The notes under the pieces are model-generated. The model was given only the letters and a program-made list of their open reading frames with translations. It searched no databases and was not told the origin of the DNA. Below, piece after piece: positions 26,487-34,899 of a DNA stretch of 64,000 nt. The translations under genes and the position numbers were made by a program. This DNA comes from Sphingomonas nostoxanthinifaciens (lineage in GTDB: Bacteria; Pseudomonadota; Alphaproteobacteria; Sphingomonadales; Sphingomonadaceae). Position 1 is the first letter of the stretch. Each line of letters opens with the position of its first letter. Where the stretch lies: NCBI RefSeq assembly GCF_019930585.1, contig NZ_CP082839.1, positions 2,600,001-2,664,000 on the forward strand. The letters are read 5' to 3'.

Positions 26487-27161
26487 GTGCGGAACGCTTT
26501 GAACCAAAAGGCGGAAGAGAGGCACTCACATATCGATGGGGATGGGATCTTGAACCGGCCGGCGATCTGGGGCCGCGGCGCACGCGCTGTGGGCGGCTCG
26601 ACCGATCGCGCGTTCGAGCTTGCCCTGATCGCGCGGATCGGCGCCGGCGACCTGTCGGCGTTCGAGCAGCTCTATCGCCGTTTCCATCCGCGGCTGACGC
26701 GGTTCCTGCTGAGTGTCACGCATCGGCCGACGATCGTGGAGGAGGCTCTGAACGACACGATGGTCGTGATCTGGGAGAAAGCGGGCGCCTATCGGGGCGA
26801 GAGCAAGTTGGCGACGTGGATCTTCGCAATCGCGTATCGCAAGGCGCTGAAGGCGCTTCAGCGCCAGGACGTTCCCGTCGAGGCAGGAGCCATCGACGAG
26901 GACGAGACATACGAGCCCGCTCCCGATGAGACGCTGGGGCGATCACAATCGCACCGGCGCCTGATCGAAGCGATGGCACAGCTTTCGGCCGACCATCGCG
27001 CCGTGATCGACCTCACCTATTTCCACGAACTCCATTATCGCGACATCGCCGTGGTGATGGGGTGCCCCGTCGATACGGTTAAAACCCGCATGTTCCATGC
27101 CCGTCGGAAATTGCGGGCGCTGATGGCCGGAGATCGGGAGGATTGGCTGTGGGACGGCTGA
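26487..27161 (+). CDS. ECF sigma factor of the subtilase operon
   Basis: Up to 224 residues. Region 2 contains LIARIGAGDLSAFEQLYRRF, EEALNDTMVVIWEKAGAYRG and ATWIFAIAYRKALKAL. Region 4 contains RAVIDLTYFHELHYRDIAVV and CPVDTVKTRMFHARRKLRAL. The start is uncertain: GTG at 26487 gives a long non-conserved leader, while TTG at 26550, behind GGGGATGGGATC, would start MNRPAIWG and remove 21 residues. The stop lies 1 base before the anti-sigma start, so they form a pair. The probable target is its own operon (anti-sigma, subtilase, porin). Confidence 0.87.
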   Translation: MRNALNQKAEERHSHIDGDGILNRPAIWGRGARAVGGSTDRAFELALIARIGAGDLSAFEQLYRRFHPRLTRFLLSVTHRPTIVEEALNDTMVVIWEKAGAYRGESKLATWIFAIAYRKALKALQRQDVPVEAGAIDEDETYEPAPDETLGRSQSHRRLIEAMAQLSADHRAVIDLTYFHELHYRDIAVVMGCPVDTVKTRMFHARRKLRALMAGDREDWLWDG

Positions 27162-27162
27162 C

Positions 27163-27771
27163 ATGAGCGAATTGGATCGACCGACCCCGCACGACGAGGC
27201 GCAATTGCTGCTGCCATGGTACGCGACCGGGCAGCTGGACGACGCGGATCGCCGTCAGGTCGATGACCATTTGGCGGACTGCGGCGCATGCCGCGCCGCC
27301 CTGGCGACCGAGCAAGCGATCGGGCGACGCGTCGCGAACCTGTCGCTCGACGTGGAGGTCGGCTGGGACGACATGCGCCAGCGGCTCGCCCGCCAGCCGG
27401 CGCAGGGCCGGCGAAGCTTCGGCCCGCGGCTCGCCCGCCGACCACGCTGGATCGGGCTTGCGCTGGCCGCACAGCTGGTGCTGCTGGTGTCGACGGTCGT
27501 TACTTTCGCGCCAATCGGGCGCCCGGCCGCCTATCACGTCCTCAGCGCGACGCCGGCGCCGGCGCGGGGTAACGCCCTCATCATGTTTCGCCCCGAAGCC
27601 AAGGCGGACGAGATGATGCACGCGCTGGCATCCGTCGATGCGCGGATCGTCGACGGGCCGACCGACGCGGGCGCGTGGCTGGCTCGTGTCGCACCGCGCG
27701 AGCGGGCGGACCGGATCGCACGCCTGCGCGCGCAGCCCGCCGTCGCGATGGCGGAGCCGATCGATCCATGA
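27163..27771 (+). CDS. Anti-sigma factor with zf-HC2 domain and subtilase-propeptide-like periplasmic domain
   Basis: 202 residues in three parts. Residues 10-50 form a zinc-binding anti-sigma domain (H36, C40, C43 in DDHLADCGACRAAL). One membrane segment lies at about 97-117. The periplasmic tail (123-202) reads ALIMFRPEAKADEMMHALAS, RIVDGPTDAGAWLARVAP and LRAQPAVAMAEPID. That pattern (strand, helix, xIVDGP, AGAW-strand, helix, AVxxAEP) is what I know from S8/I9 and fervidolysin-type protease propeptides. The next gene is a secreted subtilase, started within this gene's stop (ATGA). I infer the tail may be bound or cut by that protease to release the sigma factor. Confidence 0.85.
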   Translation: MSELDRPTPHDEAQLLLPWYATGQLDDADRRQVDDHLADCGACRAALATEQAIGRRVANLSLDVEVGWDDMRQRLARQPAQGRRSFGPRLARRPRWIGLALAAQLVLLVSTVVTFAPIGRPAAYHVLSATPAPARGNALIMFRPEAKADEMMHALASVDARIVDGPTDAGAWLARVAPRERADRIARLRAQPAVAMAEPIDP

Positions 27772-28976
27772 GGCCGCGACTGCCGGCGTTCGTGATGGTC
27801 GTGCTGGCGCTGTTGCTGGCGGCACCCTCGTACGCCGCGCCGCCGGACTCCGATCATCGCATTCTCGTGATGCTGCGGGCGGCACCCTCGCACTATCGGC
27901 CGGACCAGAGCTATGGCGGCAGCTATAGCGACGAGCTCGGCGCCAGCGCCCGGATGCGGATCGCGCGGCGCGTGGCCGCGCGCCACCGCCTTACCGTGAT
28001 CGAGAATTGGCCGATGCCCATCTTGGGGATCGACTGCTTCGTGATGCGGACGTCGCCCGAACGATCGGCCGGCGCCGTGGCGGTGGATGTCACCACCGAC
28101 AAGGATGTCGCGTGGTCGCAGCCTATTCGGCTTTATCAGACGCAGGGCGCGCCGCCGGCCTATAACGATCCGCTGTTCGCGGCCCAACCCGCGGCGAAAG
28201 CGTGGCGGCTCGCGGAATTGCATGCGGTCGCCACCGGCAGGGGTGTCGCGGTCGCGGTGATCGACAGCGGCGTGGACACGCAGCAGCCCGATCTGCGCGG
28301 CCAGATATCGATCGACCGGGATTTTACCGGGCATGTGCCGCTCCGCGCCGAATGGCATGGCACCGGCGTGGCGGGCATCATCGCCGCGCGGGGTGGAAAC
28401 GGCGCGGGAATCGTCGGCATCGCGCCCGCGTCGCGCCTGCTTGCTTTGCGCGCGTGTTGGGAAACCGGCGCGACCACTCATGCGCCCACCGTCTGCGACA
28501 GCTTCAGCCTGGCCAAGGCGCTCGACTTCGCGCTTAATCGCGGCGCCCCAATCATCAACATGAGCCTGAGCGGGCCGCCCGATCTGCTTCTGCAACGACT
28601 GATCGAGGCAGGTCTCGCACGCGGCCGGGCGATCGTCGCCGCGGTCGATCCGGCGGCGGCGGACGGCGGCTTTCCGGCTTCGATGACGGGCGTGATCGCC
28701 GTCAGCGATCGGCCTGTCCGCGGCGGCCGCAATCCGGTCTATGTTGCGCCGGGTCGCGACATTCCCACTACGGAGCCGGGAAGCTCATGGTCGATCGTCA
28801 ACGGCAGCTCCTATTCGGCAGCGCATGTAAGCGGACTGCTGGCGTTGCTGCGCGAGGGGCAGCCGGCCGATCGCCCGATCGAGCTCGCGACGGCGGGTGG
28901 CGGCCTCGTCAACGCCTGCCTGAGCCTGACGCGCGACCATGACGCCCGTGAGTGCCTGTGCAACAGCGCGTGCTAG
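27768..28976 (+). CDS. Secreted S8 family serine peptidase (subtilase)
   Basis: 402 residues with a signal peptide ending SYAA (about 23). An N-terminal 130-residue region precedes the catalytic domain. The triad is visible: D166 in VIDSGVD, H197 in WHGTGVAGII and S348 in NGSSYSAAHVSG; the usual Pro after the Ser loop is Ala. A short C-terminal tail contains four Cys within 20 residues (NACLSLTRDHDARECLCNSA), probably disulfide-bonded. It is expected in the periplasm or medium. The start overlaps the anti-sigma stop, so protease and anti-sigma factor are made together. Confidence 0.9.
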   Translation: MRPRLPAFVMVVLALLLAAPSYAAPPDSDHRILVMLRAAPSHYRPDQSYGGSYSDELGASARMRIARRVAARHRLTVIENWPMPILGIDCFVMRTSPERSAGAVAVDVTTDKDVAWSQPIRLYQTQGAPPAYNDPLFAAQPAAKAWRLAELHAVATGRGVAVAVIDSGVDTQQPDLRGQISIDRDFTGHVPLRAEWHGTGVAGIIAARGGNGAGIVGIAPASRLLALRACWETGATTHAPTVCDSFSLAKALDFALNRGAPIINMSLSGPPDLLLQRLIEAGLARGRAIVAAVDPAAADGGFPASMTGVIAVSDRPVRGGRNPVYVAPGRDIPTTEPGSSWSIVNGSSYSAAHVSGLLALLREGQPADRPIELATAGGGLVNACLSLTRDHDARECLCNSAC

Positions 28977-29676
28977 GCGATGCGGGAGCCGCCTTGCATT
29001 GGCGCTTCTTTTCACGACCGCCTCGCCCGCAATCGCCGACATTGGTGGGCGGGTTGCGATCGCGAGCGAGGAAACGTTCCGCGGCCGGTCGATCAGCGCA
29101 GGGCGGCCGGCGATCGGCCTCGATCTCGCTTATGACGACGTTGGCGGCGCTTATGTCGGCGTGCAGGGCAAAAGCGTGCTGGCGGGCGGCGCGACGCCGC
29201 AATTTCTGAGCGCGCAGGCCTATGCCGGCTATGCCTGGCGCGTCGGCCCGGATCTCACCGTCGATGCCGGACTGACCCACACCCGCTTCTCGCGTCATTC
29301 GAGCCTCCGCCGCGAGGCCGACTATAGCGAAGCCTATATCGGGCTTGCCGACAACCGGTCGAGCGCGCGCCTCAGCCTGTCGCCAGATTGGCTCGGACGC
29401 GGAAACGTCACCGCCTATGGCGAGATCGCACATCAGTTTCCGCTGTCGGATCGCTGGAGCCTGGCGCTCCACGGCGGCCTGCTCCTGTGGCTGAGCGACG
29501 GACGCCCGGCTACCGTGCCGAAGCTCCGCTATGATACGCGGCTCGGCCTTGCGCGGCGGCTCGGCCGCGTCCAGCTCGAGGCGGGCTGGACGGTCGGCGG
29601 CCCCCGTTCGGACCGGTATGGTGGCGACGATCACGGCCACCACATCGTGACGCTCGGGGCATCCCTGCCGCTTTAG
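28939..29676 (+). CDS. TorF-family putative porin
   Basis: 245 residues. A signal peptide (about 1-33, LALALLFTTASPAIA) leads into a beta-barrel of the Gcw_chp/TorF type. It begins GGRVAIASEETFRGRSISAG with alternating hydrophobic strands, aromatic girdle residues (YAGYAWRVG) and a typical C-terminal barrel strand (HHIVTLGASLPL). The start lies 38 bases inside the subtilase gene in another frame. It is the last gene of the sigma/anti-sigma/protease operon and may be the outer-membrane element of that response. Confidence 0.78.
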   Translation: MTPVSACATARARRCGSRLALALLFTTASPAIADIGGRVAIASEETFRGRSISAGRPAIGLDLAYDDVGGAYVGVQGKSVLAGGATPQFLSAQAYAGYAWRVGPDLTVDAGLTHTRFSRHSSLRREADYSEAYIGLADNRSSARLSLSPDWLGRGNVTAYGEIAHQFPLSDRWSLALHGGLLLWLSDGRPATVPKLRYDTRLGLARRLGRVQLEAGWTVGGPRSDRYGGDDHGHHIVTLGASLPL

Positions 29677-29765
29677 ACCTTTCGGAGACACGATCGATCG
29701 GGCTTGCTACGGTCGGCGCCGCTGTGGCAGCCATCCGCGCTGCGCTGGTTGAGATGGAGATTGCC

Positions 29766-31376
29766 ATGGTCGTTCCGGCACCGAATGCGCGCACGGTGGG
29801 GATCAACCTGGCGGGCGGCCATTTCGCCTATGGCGGGACGGCGCACCTGATGCTGGACCGCATGCTCGGCGCCGATCCCTGGACGGTCTCGATGCCCGGC
29901 CGGCCCGATTTCCCCGCGCCCGTCGACGCGCGCGGCTATCCAACGTCGATCCCGGCGGGCGCCACACAGGTCGGCTGCTTCTTTCCCACCGACGGCGCCG
30001 GCAAGCCCGGCCAGCGTTATGTCGCGCTCACCAACAAGCGGGATCTGACCTTCTCCACCGCCGGCATCGTCGCTGCGCTGTCGCGGTCCGACACGATGGT
30101 GTTCGAGCCCTATCAATGGGCGCGCAGCGACCCGAACTGGAGCATGGGCACGCTCGCGATCACCGCGCTGGGCTCACCGTTCCAGCCCGACGAATATATC
30201 CGGGTCGTGCGCTATGATCGGCTGTCCGAATTCGAGAACGGCTCGATCTACAGCGCGCCGATGCTCGACAAGCTGCGGCGCTTCGGCGCGATCCGCTTCA
30301 TGGACTGGCTGCATACCAACAGCAGCCCGTTCAAGACGTTCGCCGATCTGCCGCAGGTCGACGACCAAACCTACAACACCTACAATGCCGGCGTGCCGGT
30401 CGCGGCCTGCTGCAAGCTGGCGAACGACCTGAAGGTAAGCATCGCCGAATTGCCGGTGCCGCATCAGTTCGACAATGCCTCGGTCGACAAGTTCGTCGCC
30501 CAGATCCGCGACACGCTGACCGGTCGCTATTCATGCGCCTACAGCAACGAGATGGGCTGGCAATTCAACGCGGCCTTCCTGCAGGGCGTTTGGGCGAACG
30601 AGAAGGGCAATGAGCGCGCCTTCATGGCCAAGCTGCCGCAGGGCGGCAGCCGCCCGCTGCAATATTATGCCTATCGCGCCACCCAGGTGATGCAGCGTGC
30701 GATCAAGGCATTCGCCGGCAAGCGCGACCGGCTGGTGACCAACCTCGGCTTCCAGGCGGTCTGGCCTTCGACGCTCTATCGCAAGGAAGGCGCGCTGCTC
30801 GCGGCACGCGAATTGGGCATCAACGCCAAGACGCTCGGCGACTGCGGCTTCGATGTCGGCCAGGTCGCCGCCTATTTCGGCATTCCGTCCGAGAATGACG
30901 TCGATCGCGCGAAGGTCGTCGCCTGGGCGAAGGGCGGCACGGCTGGGCTGGATGCCGCATTCAGGGCGATGATGGACGGCACCGGGCTCACGACCACAGT
31001 GCCGTATCGCTCGATCGCCGACCAGGCACGCCTGTTCAAGCAATGGAAGACGGTGCTCGACGCCGAGCATATGCGGCTGGGCGTCTACGAGTGGAGCCAT
31101 GCCATGCCGCTGACCGGCTATTCGGCGCAGGACCGCCCCTTCGTCTTCGATCTGCGCCACCGGATGCGCGCGGACAATCGTATGGCCACCGGCTATGCCG
31201 CCATGCACGATGCGCTCGCGGCCGCAGGCTGCGACCTGAGCTATCAGTTCGCCGACGTGGCGAGCGAAGTCAGCGGCGATACCGACTGGTTCGTGTGGCA
31301 GACCGAGAGCGACCCAGAGACGCCGGCCAGCCGCTGGATGGCGCAGGTCAACGGCTTCATCCTGCCGGCGCATTGA
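29766..31376 (+). CDS. Glycoside-hydrolase-like (TIM-barrel type) protein of unknown substrate
   Basis: 536 residues, no obvious signal peptide. It begins VGINLAGGHFAYGGTAHLML. The middle has features I associate with clan GH-A-like 'cellulose-binding' hypothetical proteins: IRFMDWLHTNSS, GVPVAACCKLANDL, then CAYSNEMGWQFNAAFLQG. The Glu of SNEMGW sits where such proteins have a possible catalytic acid. The C-terminal 200 residues include VYEWSHAMPL. ATG at 29766 is supported by GGAG 6 bases upstream. It lies 66 bases before the DUF5703 gene, so both may act on one polysaccharide. Function is inferred weakly. Confidence 0.5.
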   Translation: MVVPAPNARTVGINLAGGHFAYGGTAHLMLDRMLGADPWTVSMPGRPDFPAPVDARGYPTSIPAGATQVGCFFPTDGAGKPGQRYVALTNKRDLTFSTAGIVAALSRSDTMVFEPYQWARSDPNWSMGTLAITALGSPFQPDEYIRVVRYDRLSEFENGSIYSAPMLDKLRRFGAIRFMDWLHTNSSPFKTFADLPQVDDQTYNTYNAGVPVAACCKLANDLKVSIAELPVPHQFDNASVDKFVAQIRDTLTGRYSCAYSNEMGWQFNAAFLQGVWANEKGNERAFMAKLPQGGSRPLQYYAYRATQVMQRAIKAFAGKRDRLVTNLGFQAVWPSTLYRKEGALLAARELGINAKTLGDCGFDVGQVAAYFGIPSENDVDRAKVVAWAKGGTAGLDAAFRAMMDGTGLTTTVPYRSIADQARLFKQWKTVLDAEHMRLGVYEWSHAMPLTGYSAQDRPFVFDLRHRMRADNRMATGYAAMHDALAAAGCDLSYQFADVASEVSGDTDWFVWQTESDPETPASRWMAQVNGFILPAH

Positions 31377-31442
31377 CGCGCCCTCGCGCCCTTTGTCCGG
31401 GCGGCCGTTGCATCCGCGTCGAACGGCTGCGAACGTCCCACG

Positions 31443-33817
31443 ATGGACAGGCATAAGCGCAAGACATTGAAACAGTTGGCGGCCACCGCCGTCGTGCCAG
31501 CCATTCCGCCCGCAGCCGCCGGCTCCGCCGCCTACCATGACGAGCCTGGGACCGCCCGGCGCATCGCGACCTACAATCCGGTCTGGACCAGCCCCAGCGA
31601 CAATGCCGGCGCGTCGATGCCATGCGGGGCCGGCGACATCGGATTGAACGTCTGGGTCGAAGGCGACGACATCCTGTTCTACATTGCCCGCAGCGGCGCG
31701 TTCGACGAGACCAACAGCTATCTGAAGCTCGGCCGCGTGCGGCTGCGGCTCGATCCGTCGCCCTTCGCGTCCGGCAAGCCGTTCCGGCAGGAATTGCGCC
31801 TGCTCGACGGCGAGATCGAGATCAGCTGCAACGGCGTGTCGGTCACGATCTGGGCCGATGCCGAGGCACCCGTGGTACACGTCGCCTGCGAAAGCGCCGC
31901 GCCAGTTTCGCTCACGGCGACGTTCGAAAGCTGGCGCACGGCGGATCGCGATTATCTGCCGACCGAAATGTCGATGCACCGCTCTTATGACGGCGCCCCG
32001 GTGACGCCGCGCCAATATGCCGACGCGACCGGCTTTGCGGACGGCGGCGTGGTCAGCCTGCATCGCAACCGCGACGAGGGCACGGTCTTCGACCTGCTCG
32101 TCGAGCAGCAGGGCATGGGCGCGGTCAGGGATCAGCTGTGGAACCCGCTGAGCGGACTGACCTTCGGCACATCGATGCGTGGCGACGGGCTGGTGCCGGC
32201 AGGTCAGACGAACGGGCGCTACGCGAGCACCGACTTCACCGGCTGGACGCTGGCCAGTGCGAAGCCGCAGCGCACACACGCGCTCCGCCTCTATTGCCAC
32301 GTGGCGCAGGCCGCCACGCGCGAAGACTGGCTGGTCGGCCTGCGCCGGCTGGCCGCGGCCGACGTCGGCGCGGCGGCATCGCGCGCGCGCAGCCGGCGCT
32401 GGTGGCGTGCCTTCTGGTCGCGCAGCTACATCATGATCGAGCCGGGGCCGCCCGGCCGCACAGCCAGCCATGGCGGATCGGGCGCAACTACCAGCTTTTC
32501 CGCCACCAGCTCGGCACCAACGCCCGCGGCAGCTGGCCGACCAAGTTCAACGGCGGCAATTTCACCGTCGATCCCGAATTCACCGATCCCAGCCTGCGCC
32601 TGTCGCCCGATTATCGCGCCTGGGGCGGCGGCGAATTCACCGCACAGAATCAACGGCTGGTTCATTGGCCGATGCTGAAGAGCGGCGATGCCGATCTCAT
32701 GCTGCCCCAGCTGGATTTCTACCGCCGCCTGCGGCGCACGGCCGAGCTGCGCAGCCAGACCTATTGGGGCCACAAGGGTGCCTGCTTCGTCGAGCAGATC
32801 GAGAATTTCGGGCTGTGCTGCGGCCAGGAATGGGGCTGGGCGCGCGGCTGGAACCGGCCCGCGACGCGGCTGCCCGGCGTCGAGGACAGCGCGTTCGTCG
32901 ATCATCTATGGGACACGGTTCTCGAATTCTGCCTGATGATGCTAGAGGTCGGGCGCTTCACCGCCGCCGACGTTTCGGGCGACCTGATCTTCATCGACAG
33001 CTGCCTCACTTTCTTCGACCAGCATTATCGCCGCGAGCATCTGCGCGTCGCCGGCAGCGAGCTGGGCGAGGACGGCAAGCTGGTGCTGTTTCCCGGCACG
33101 GCGTGCGAGACCTACAAGAACGCGCTCGACTCGACGGTGACGATCGCGGGCCTCGACGCGGTCCTGTCCGCGCTGCTCGCGCTGCCCGAGCCCTTGGTCG
33201 GCGCTGAACTGCGCGCGCGTTATTCGGCGATGCGCGCGACGCTGCCGCCGATCCCGTTCCGTACCATGGCTGGCCGGCGCGTCATCGCCCCTGCCCGGCT
33301 GTGGGATCGCATCCAGAATGTCGAGATCCCGCAGCTCTACCCGGTCTTTCCATACGGCCAATATGGCGTCGGGCGGCCCGACCTGCAGATCGCGATCGAC
33401 ACGTGGCAATACGGCGTCGACACCCCCGTGCAGAAGGACATCAAGAGCTGGCATCAGGACGCGATCTTCTGCGCACGCATGGGCCTGACCGATGAGGCCG
33501 CCCGGCTCACTGCGCTCAAGCTGGACGATTCGGCGCGGCGATATCCGAGCTTCTGGGGGCCGGGGCATGACTGGGCGCCCGATCATAATTGGGGCGGATC
33601 GGGCATGATCGGGCTGCAGGAGATGCTGATGCAGACGCCGGGCGACGCGATCCATCTGTTCCCGGCATGGCCGCGCGACTGGGACGTCGAGTTCCGCCTT
33701 CATGCGCCGCATGCGACGCGCGTCGATGCGACGTTGCGCGGTGGGAAGCTTGTCGCGCTGGCGATCGAACCTGCCAGCGCGCGCACGCGCGTCGTGCTAC
33801 CCGAATGGCTCGACTGA
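31443..33817 (+). pseudogene. DUF5703 (GH95-like) protein interrupted by a one-base frameshift
   Basis: The N-terminal frame (31443 to about 32450) has a Tat-like leader (KRKTLKQLAATAVVPAIPPA) and the DUF5703 core (TYNPVWTSPSDNAGASMPCG; GDIGLNVWVEGDDILFYIAR). After SYIMIEPG the homology moves to another frame, resuming PWRIGRNYQLFRHQLGTNAR and running to ARTRVVLPEWLD at 33817. Adding one base within about 32440-32475 restores a 791-residue protein. Conserved blocks continue on both sides, so the break is recent or an assembly error. If intact it would be an exported glycosidase-like enzyme related to alpha-fucosidase-type families. Confidence 0.75.
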
Positions 33818-33837
33818 CGCCCGGGCCGCCCGGTCGA

Positions 33838-34899
33838 TCACAATCGCAGATGGCCGGCATAGCCGGTCAGCTCGAGATAGCCCCTGCCGCCGGTCGTCGT
33901 CACCGCGCCTTCCCAATAGACCGGGCTGCCGGCTGCGCGGCCGTCAAGCTCCTGATCCGGAAACAGCGGGCGCAACGGCAGGCTGCGGATGCCACCGGGC
34001 AGGCGAATGCGCAGCACAGGATCGACCGAATAGACCGCCCCCGTGCGGGGCGAACGCCAGCGATGACGCGCCACGAAGGCGATGTCCTGCGGGCCGAGCA
34101 CGGTCACCCGCCCGTCCGGGGCGCGCCAAGAGCCGCCAGCCCAGAGCGACGCCCCGTCGGTGCGGCGGATGCGGAACGCCATCAGCGCGCCGCCATCGTC
34201 GAAATTGAGCCCGGTCCAGTCCCAGCCGGCCCCGTCGGGCGGCAGATAGCTGGACGACCATTCGCGATCGAGCCACGCAGCCCCCGTCACCGCATCCGCG
34301 CGCGCGCCCCGCACGACCGTGCCGGTGACCGCGAGATGCGGCATGCTGTAATAATGACTGGCCGATCGCGGATCGGGGCCCTTGCGGCTGTAGCCGCCCT
34401 CGCCTTCGGGCAGCACCGCCTGGGTCGGCCGGAAGGTGAGGTCGAGTGCGAAGCCCTCGCCGGCGACATGCGCGACGAAGCGCCCGTCGCGATCCCGGCG
34501 CAGGTGCCAGTCGTCGATCGACACATCCGCATCGGCCCGCGACGCGCCGGCGAGGCCAAGCCCCTCGCGCGCGATCCGCTCGCCGATCAGCAGATGACCG
34601 ACCGCCGGATCGGACAAGGCCGCGTGCGCGAACAGGATCTGGCGCGGGGCAAACGCGCTGCGGCTCGAAGCGCCGATGCCGGTCGCCGTGCGGAAGAAGG
34701 TGATCTGGAAGCCGCGATGGCTGCCGCCCGGCCCGTCGAGCCAGCCGGTGACGTACCACCATTCGGTGCGATAATCCGGATGCGCGCCATGATCGCGCGG
34801 GAAGGCCAATGGCACGCCGGGCCGCACATCGGCGAAGTGCGGGGCGGGCGCGGCACCCACCAGCGCGAGCGCCGCCAGCCCGCCGAATAGTCGGCGCAT
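33838..34899 (-). CDS. AttH/CrtC-like lipocalin protein
   Basis: 353 residues with a signal peptide (LFGGLAALALVGAAPA). It matches the AttH/hydroxyneurosporene-synthase-like family: HPDYRTEWWYVTGWLDGPGG near the start, then SHYYSMPHLAVTGTV, AWLDREWSSSYLPPDGAGWD and WTGLNFDDGGALMAFRIRR. The family has two lipocalin-like halves. Genes like this follow a LolCDE-like ABC transporter in att loci, as here: the ATG shares a base with the permease stop (TGATG). It is thought to bind lipophilic cargo at the cell envelope; carotenoid hydratase activity is an alternative but no carotenoid genes are near. Confidence 0.85.
   Translation of the reverse strand: MRRLFGGLAALALVGAAPAPHFADVRPGVPLAFPRDHGAHPDYRTEWWYVTGWLDGPGGSHRGFQITFFRTATGIGASSRSAFAPRQILFAHAALSDPAVGHLLIGERIAREGLGLAGASRADADVSIDDWHLRRDRDGRFVAHVAGEGFALDLTFRPTQAVLPEGEGGYSRKGPDPRSASHYYSMPHLAVTGTVVRGARADAVTGAAWLDREWSSSYLPPDGAGWDWTGLNFDDGGALMAFRIRRTDGASLWAGGSWRAPDGRVTVLGPQDIAFVARHRWRSPRTGAVYSVDPVLRIRLPGGIRSLPLRPLFPDQELDGRAAGSPVYWEGAVTTTGGRGYLELTGYAGHLRL

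Noticed and set aside
26487..26520. EcfG-type promoter (GGAAC-N18/19-CGTT) before the second sigma gene
   Set aside because: GGAAC is present at 26491 but no CGTT or GTC element follows at suitable spacing.
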